Shown here: positions 42,720 through 44,721 of the stretch, in pieces
How the letters are laid out: each line of letters starts with the position of its first letter
Numbering within the stretch: position 1 is the first letter of the stretch
From: Kaistella haifensis DSM 19056
Lineage (GTDB): Bacteria; Bacteroidota; Bacteroidia; Flavobacteriales; Weeksellaceae
Assembly (NCBI RefSeq): GCF_000735695.2
Contig: NZ_JASZ02000021.1
Coordinates: 1-44,721, forward strand
Direction of reading: 5' to 3'
DNA: 44,721 nucleotides
Position numbers and translations under genes: made by a program
Notes under the pieces: model-generated
Told to the model about the DNA's origin: nothing
What the model saw: the letters and a program-made list of their open reading frames with translations, nothing else
The model's database searches: none

Positions 42720-43928
42720 ATGAAAATTTCTGTTCAAAATTTTGGAATTATTTCTGATGCTGCTATTGAAATTAAGGGGATTTCTTTAATTGCAGGACCA
42801 AATGACTCTGGAAAGAGTACAATAGGTAAAATTTTCTATTCTTTAATTAGAGGTTTAAATCCTGATGAAGATATATTTATATCTGAAAAGAATGATAGTA
42901 TAAGAAGATTATATCAAAATATTCTTAAAATTTTAAGAGATAATAAAGATATTGATATTTCCATTTATCAAACAAGTAGAATTAATTATGAATGGATTTC
43001 TAAAATTGAAAGTTTAGCCGAAAATTTTGTAGGAACTCAAAAAAAACAACTTATTAGATATTGTAAGTTTATTAAATATCAAAATGATCTTGAATTTAAT
43101 TCTATTGAAAATAAAAATTTTGAAATTGATGATTATTTTCTAATTGAATTTAATGATGACATACAACCTATTTTTAATGAAGAAAAAATAACAAGTATAT
43201 TTATTGAGGATCTTGAAGGTACAGCGACTTTGCAATATAATTTTAATTCTGAACTTAATAAGAATATAAATATTTTTTTTAATAATTCTTTTTTTATAGA
43301 ATCTCCATCATTAATTGATAAAAGTTTGCAAGATTCCATCCTTTATGAGAAAAGATTTTCCAGAGATAAGAAAAGTCATTTAAAATTTGCTTTGGCCAAT
43401 GAATCAAATTTCATATTAGATGATGAAAATCAAATTAATAAAATAATTAAAATTATATCTGAAATAATAAATGGAAGGATAGTAGTAGATGTTTTTCAAG
43501 GTGTTTTATATGAAAAAAATGGTCAAGAAATAAATATTGATAATGTTGCATTGGGAATTAAAGGATTTGGTTTAATCCAGCTTTTATTAAAAAATCATCA
43601 GTTGAATTCAAGAACATTATTAATTATTGACGAACCAGAAATTCATCTACACCCAAATTGGCAAGTTTTATATGCAGAAATTTTAGTTTTAATAAGCAAA
43701 AAATTAGAAATGCCTATTTTGTTGACTTCGCACAGTCCTTATTTCATAGAAGCACTAAAAGTGTTTTCTGAAAAATATGAATATGAAGAAAAAACAAACT
43801 TCTATTTTTCACAGAAGTCTAAAGATAATTTAACAGCAAAAATAATAGACGTTTCAAATGATATTAGTCCAATATTAATGTCTATTTCAGAAGCACATTT
43901 TAAAATATCTGATATCGAAAATGAGTAA
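42720..43928 (+). CDS. AAA/ABC-like ATPase of an unknown two-gene module
   Basis: The 402-residue ATPase has Walker A GPNDSGKST (26-34), a long helical insert (about 60-260), a signature-like GIKGFGLIQLLLKN (about 278-291), Walker B LLIIDEPEIHLHP (D304, E305) and an H-loop SHSPYF. The order matches SMC/OLD-type AAA ATPases common in phage-defence and toxin-antitoxin-like loci. It has no TOPRIM domain. Residues 288-391 lie in the exact direct repeat seen again at 44408-44721. GC content drops sharply compared with map (one sampled 60-nt line has about 15% GC), which suggests acquisition by transfer. The next gene overlaps by 8 nt. Confidence 0.85.
   Translation: MKISVQNFGIISDAAIEIKGISLIAGPNDSGKSTIGKIFYSLIRGLNPDEDIFISEKNDSIRRLYQNILKILRDNKDIDISIYQTSRINYEWISKIESLAENFVGTQKKQLIRYCKFIKYQNDLEFNSIENKNFEIDDYFLIEFNDDIQPIFNEEKITSIFIEDLEGTATLQYNFNSELNKNINIFFNNSFFIESPSLIDKSLQDSILYEKRFSRDKKSHLKFALANESNFILDDENQINKIIKIISEIINGRIVVDVFQGVLYEKNGQEINIDNVALGIKGFGLIQLLLKNHQLNSRTLLIIDEPEIHLHPNWQVLYAEILVLISKKLEMPILLTSHSPYFIEALKVFSEKYEYEEKTNFYFSQKSKDNLTAKIIDVSNDISPILMSISEAHFKISDIENE
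43581..43894 (+). repeat. First copy of an exact direct repeat (≥314 bp)
   Basis: 43581-43894 is identical to 44408-44721 (offset 827) as far as the window goes; the base before each copy differs (G versus A). It covers the Walker B to C-terminal part of the ATPase. Confidence 0.95.
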
Positions 43929-44457
43929 GCACGAAGAAATCAAACAATTTTTTGAAGAAAGAGTAAAAAAAGAAACTTATACAAAACTTTGCTTTGAAGA
44001 AAATGAAAGAACCTCTATGATTATTTCTTCTAAAGAAAATTTCAATTATGATGATGTTTGTAAAGATTTAAAAACCAGTGATACTCTTTTTATTTTTGGT
44101 GAAAATATTGATTTTGTTGAATTTAAAGATGTTAATCAAGCACGATTTAAAGATAGAAAATTCACAAGTCAATTGAGATTAAAGGCAGTTGAAAGTTTTG
44201 TTACTTTTTATAATTTTTTGAATGAAAATTCTTATTTAATATCCAAAGATGAAGTTTCTGATTTAAGATTGAATTATGTTTTTGTTTTTAATAAAGAAAA
44301 ATTTATTAATAAACCTACATTATTGAATACGTTTTCTGCTTTACAATTAAAATGGACAAAACATTATAATAGATTTTATAATAAGATTTCATTTATTGAC
44401 AATGATACTTTTATTAAAAAATCATCAGTTGAATTCAAGAACATTATTAATTATTGA
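43921..44457 (+). CDS. Unknown partner of the ATPase, 3' end altered by the repeat
   Basis: I do not recognise a family. The protein starts MSKHEEIKQFFEERVKKE within the ATPase stop region (8-nt overlap) and is strongly AT-rich like its partner. It is cytoplasmic-looking, with mixed helices and strands and no signal or membrane segment (e.g. SDTLFIFGENIDFVEFKD, RLKAVESFVTFYNFLNEN, LRLNYVFVFNKEKF). From about residue 164 (FIKKSSVEFKNIINY) the sequence is that of the repeat read out of the ATPase frame. The natural C-terminus is therefore not seen here. Confidence 0.65.
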   Translation: MSKHEEIKQFFEERVKKETYTKLCFEENERTSMIISSKENFNYDDVCKDLKTSDTLFIFGENIDFVEFKDVNQARFKDRKFTSQLRLKAVESFVTFYNFLNENSYLISKDEVSDLRLNYVFVFNKEKFINKPTLLNTFSALQLKWTKHYNRFYNKISFIDNDTFIKKSSVEFKNIINY

Positions 44458-44721
44458 CGAACCAGAAATTCATCTACACCCAAATTGGCAAGTTTTATAT
44501 GCAGAAATTTTAGTTTTAATAAGCAAAAAATTAGAAATGCCTATTTTGTTGACTTCGCACAGTCCTTATTTCATAGAAGCACTAAAAGTGTTTTCTGAAA
44601 AATATGAATATGAAGAAAAAACAAACTTCTATTTTTCACAGAAGTCTAAAGATAATTTAACAGCAAAAATAATAGACGTTTCAAATGATATTAGTCCAAT
44701 ATTAATGTCTATTTCAGAAGC
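44408..44721 (+). repeat. Second copy of the direct repeat, cut by the window end
   Basis: This copy is identical to 43581-43894 and runs to the last base, so its full length is unknown. It contains an out-of-context fragment of the ATPase gene: Walker B, H-loop and C-terminal part, without a start. Confidence 0.93.

Overview
This window looks like part of a Bacteroidota chromosome, most likely a flavobacterium of the Chryseobacterium group (Weeksellaceae). The evidence is low GC, almost no Shine-Dalgarno sequences, repeated TAnnTTTG -7 promoter elements, a two-lipoyl pyruvate dehydrogenase E2 next to pdhA, a TamB-TamL pair and an ISL3/ISAon1-like insertion sequence. Genus is an inference from protein resemblance, not a search result.

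Layout. 1-5.4 kb: pyruvate dehydrogenase E1 alpha and E2, a LolD-type ABC ATPase, a RadC-family protein, and a FemAB/GNAT-like protein coupled to it. 5.4-10.9 kb: a small membrane-anchored protein, soluble pyrophosphatase, a membrane ion-pumping pyrophosphatase carrying a C-terminal OmpA domain, and small envelope proteins. 11-16 kb: a secreted S9 peptidase, a lipoprotein, a uracil/hypoxanthine-DNA glycosylase coupled to a secreted protein, and QueA. 16.1-24 kb: two related secreted proteins (286 and 296 aa) on either side of a 1224-residue lipoprotein (metallophosphoesterase, kinase-like middle, Omp85 barrel) and rlmN; then a polyprenyl diphosphate synthase. 24.1-28.7 kb, minus strand: threonylcarbamoyl-AMP synthase, YaaA, a hotdog thioesterase and a CopA-like P-type ATPase with four Cys-rich N-terminal repeats. 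28.76 kb: initiator tRNA-fMet with its own promoter and terminator. 28.9-30.3 kb: a complete insertion sequence whose terminal inverted repeats and 8-bp target duplication I could place; it sits in codon 5 of a methyltransferase gene. 31-42.7 kb: a GHL10-like lipoprotein, TamB and TamL, an acyl-ACP desaturase, a HAD-like phosphatase and methionine aminopeptidase. 42.7-44.7 kb: a much more AT-rich two-gene module (AAA/ABC-like ATPase plus an unknown protein), interrupted by an exact direct repeat of at least 314 bp that runs off the window.

Most of the window is housekeeping and envelope biology: lipoprotein export (LolD), outer-membrane assembly (TamB/TamL), pyrophosphate-driven ion pumping, prenyl chains, tRNA and rRNA modification. 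The points that deserve a second look are (i) the phosphoesterase/kinase-like/Omp85 polypeptide, (ii) the pyrophosphatase-OmpA fusion, (iii) the insertion sequence whose removal restores an ATG-started methyltransferase gene, and (iv) the AT-rich ATPase module with its repeat, which is either a tandem duplication or an assembly artefact. I found no CRISPR array, rRNA operon or prophage.
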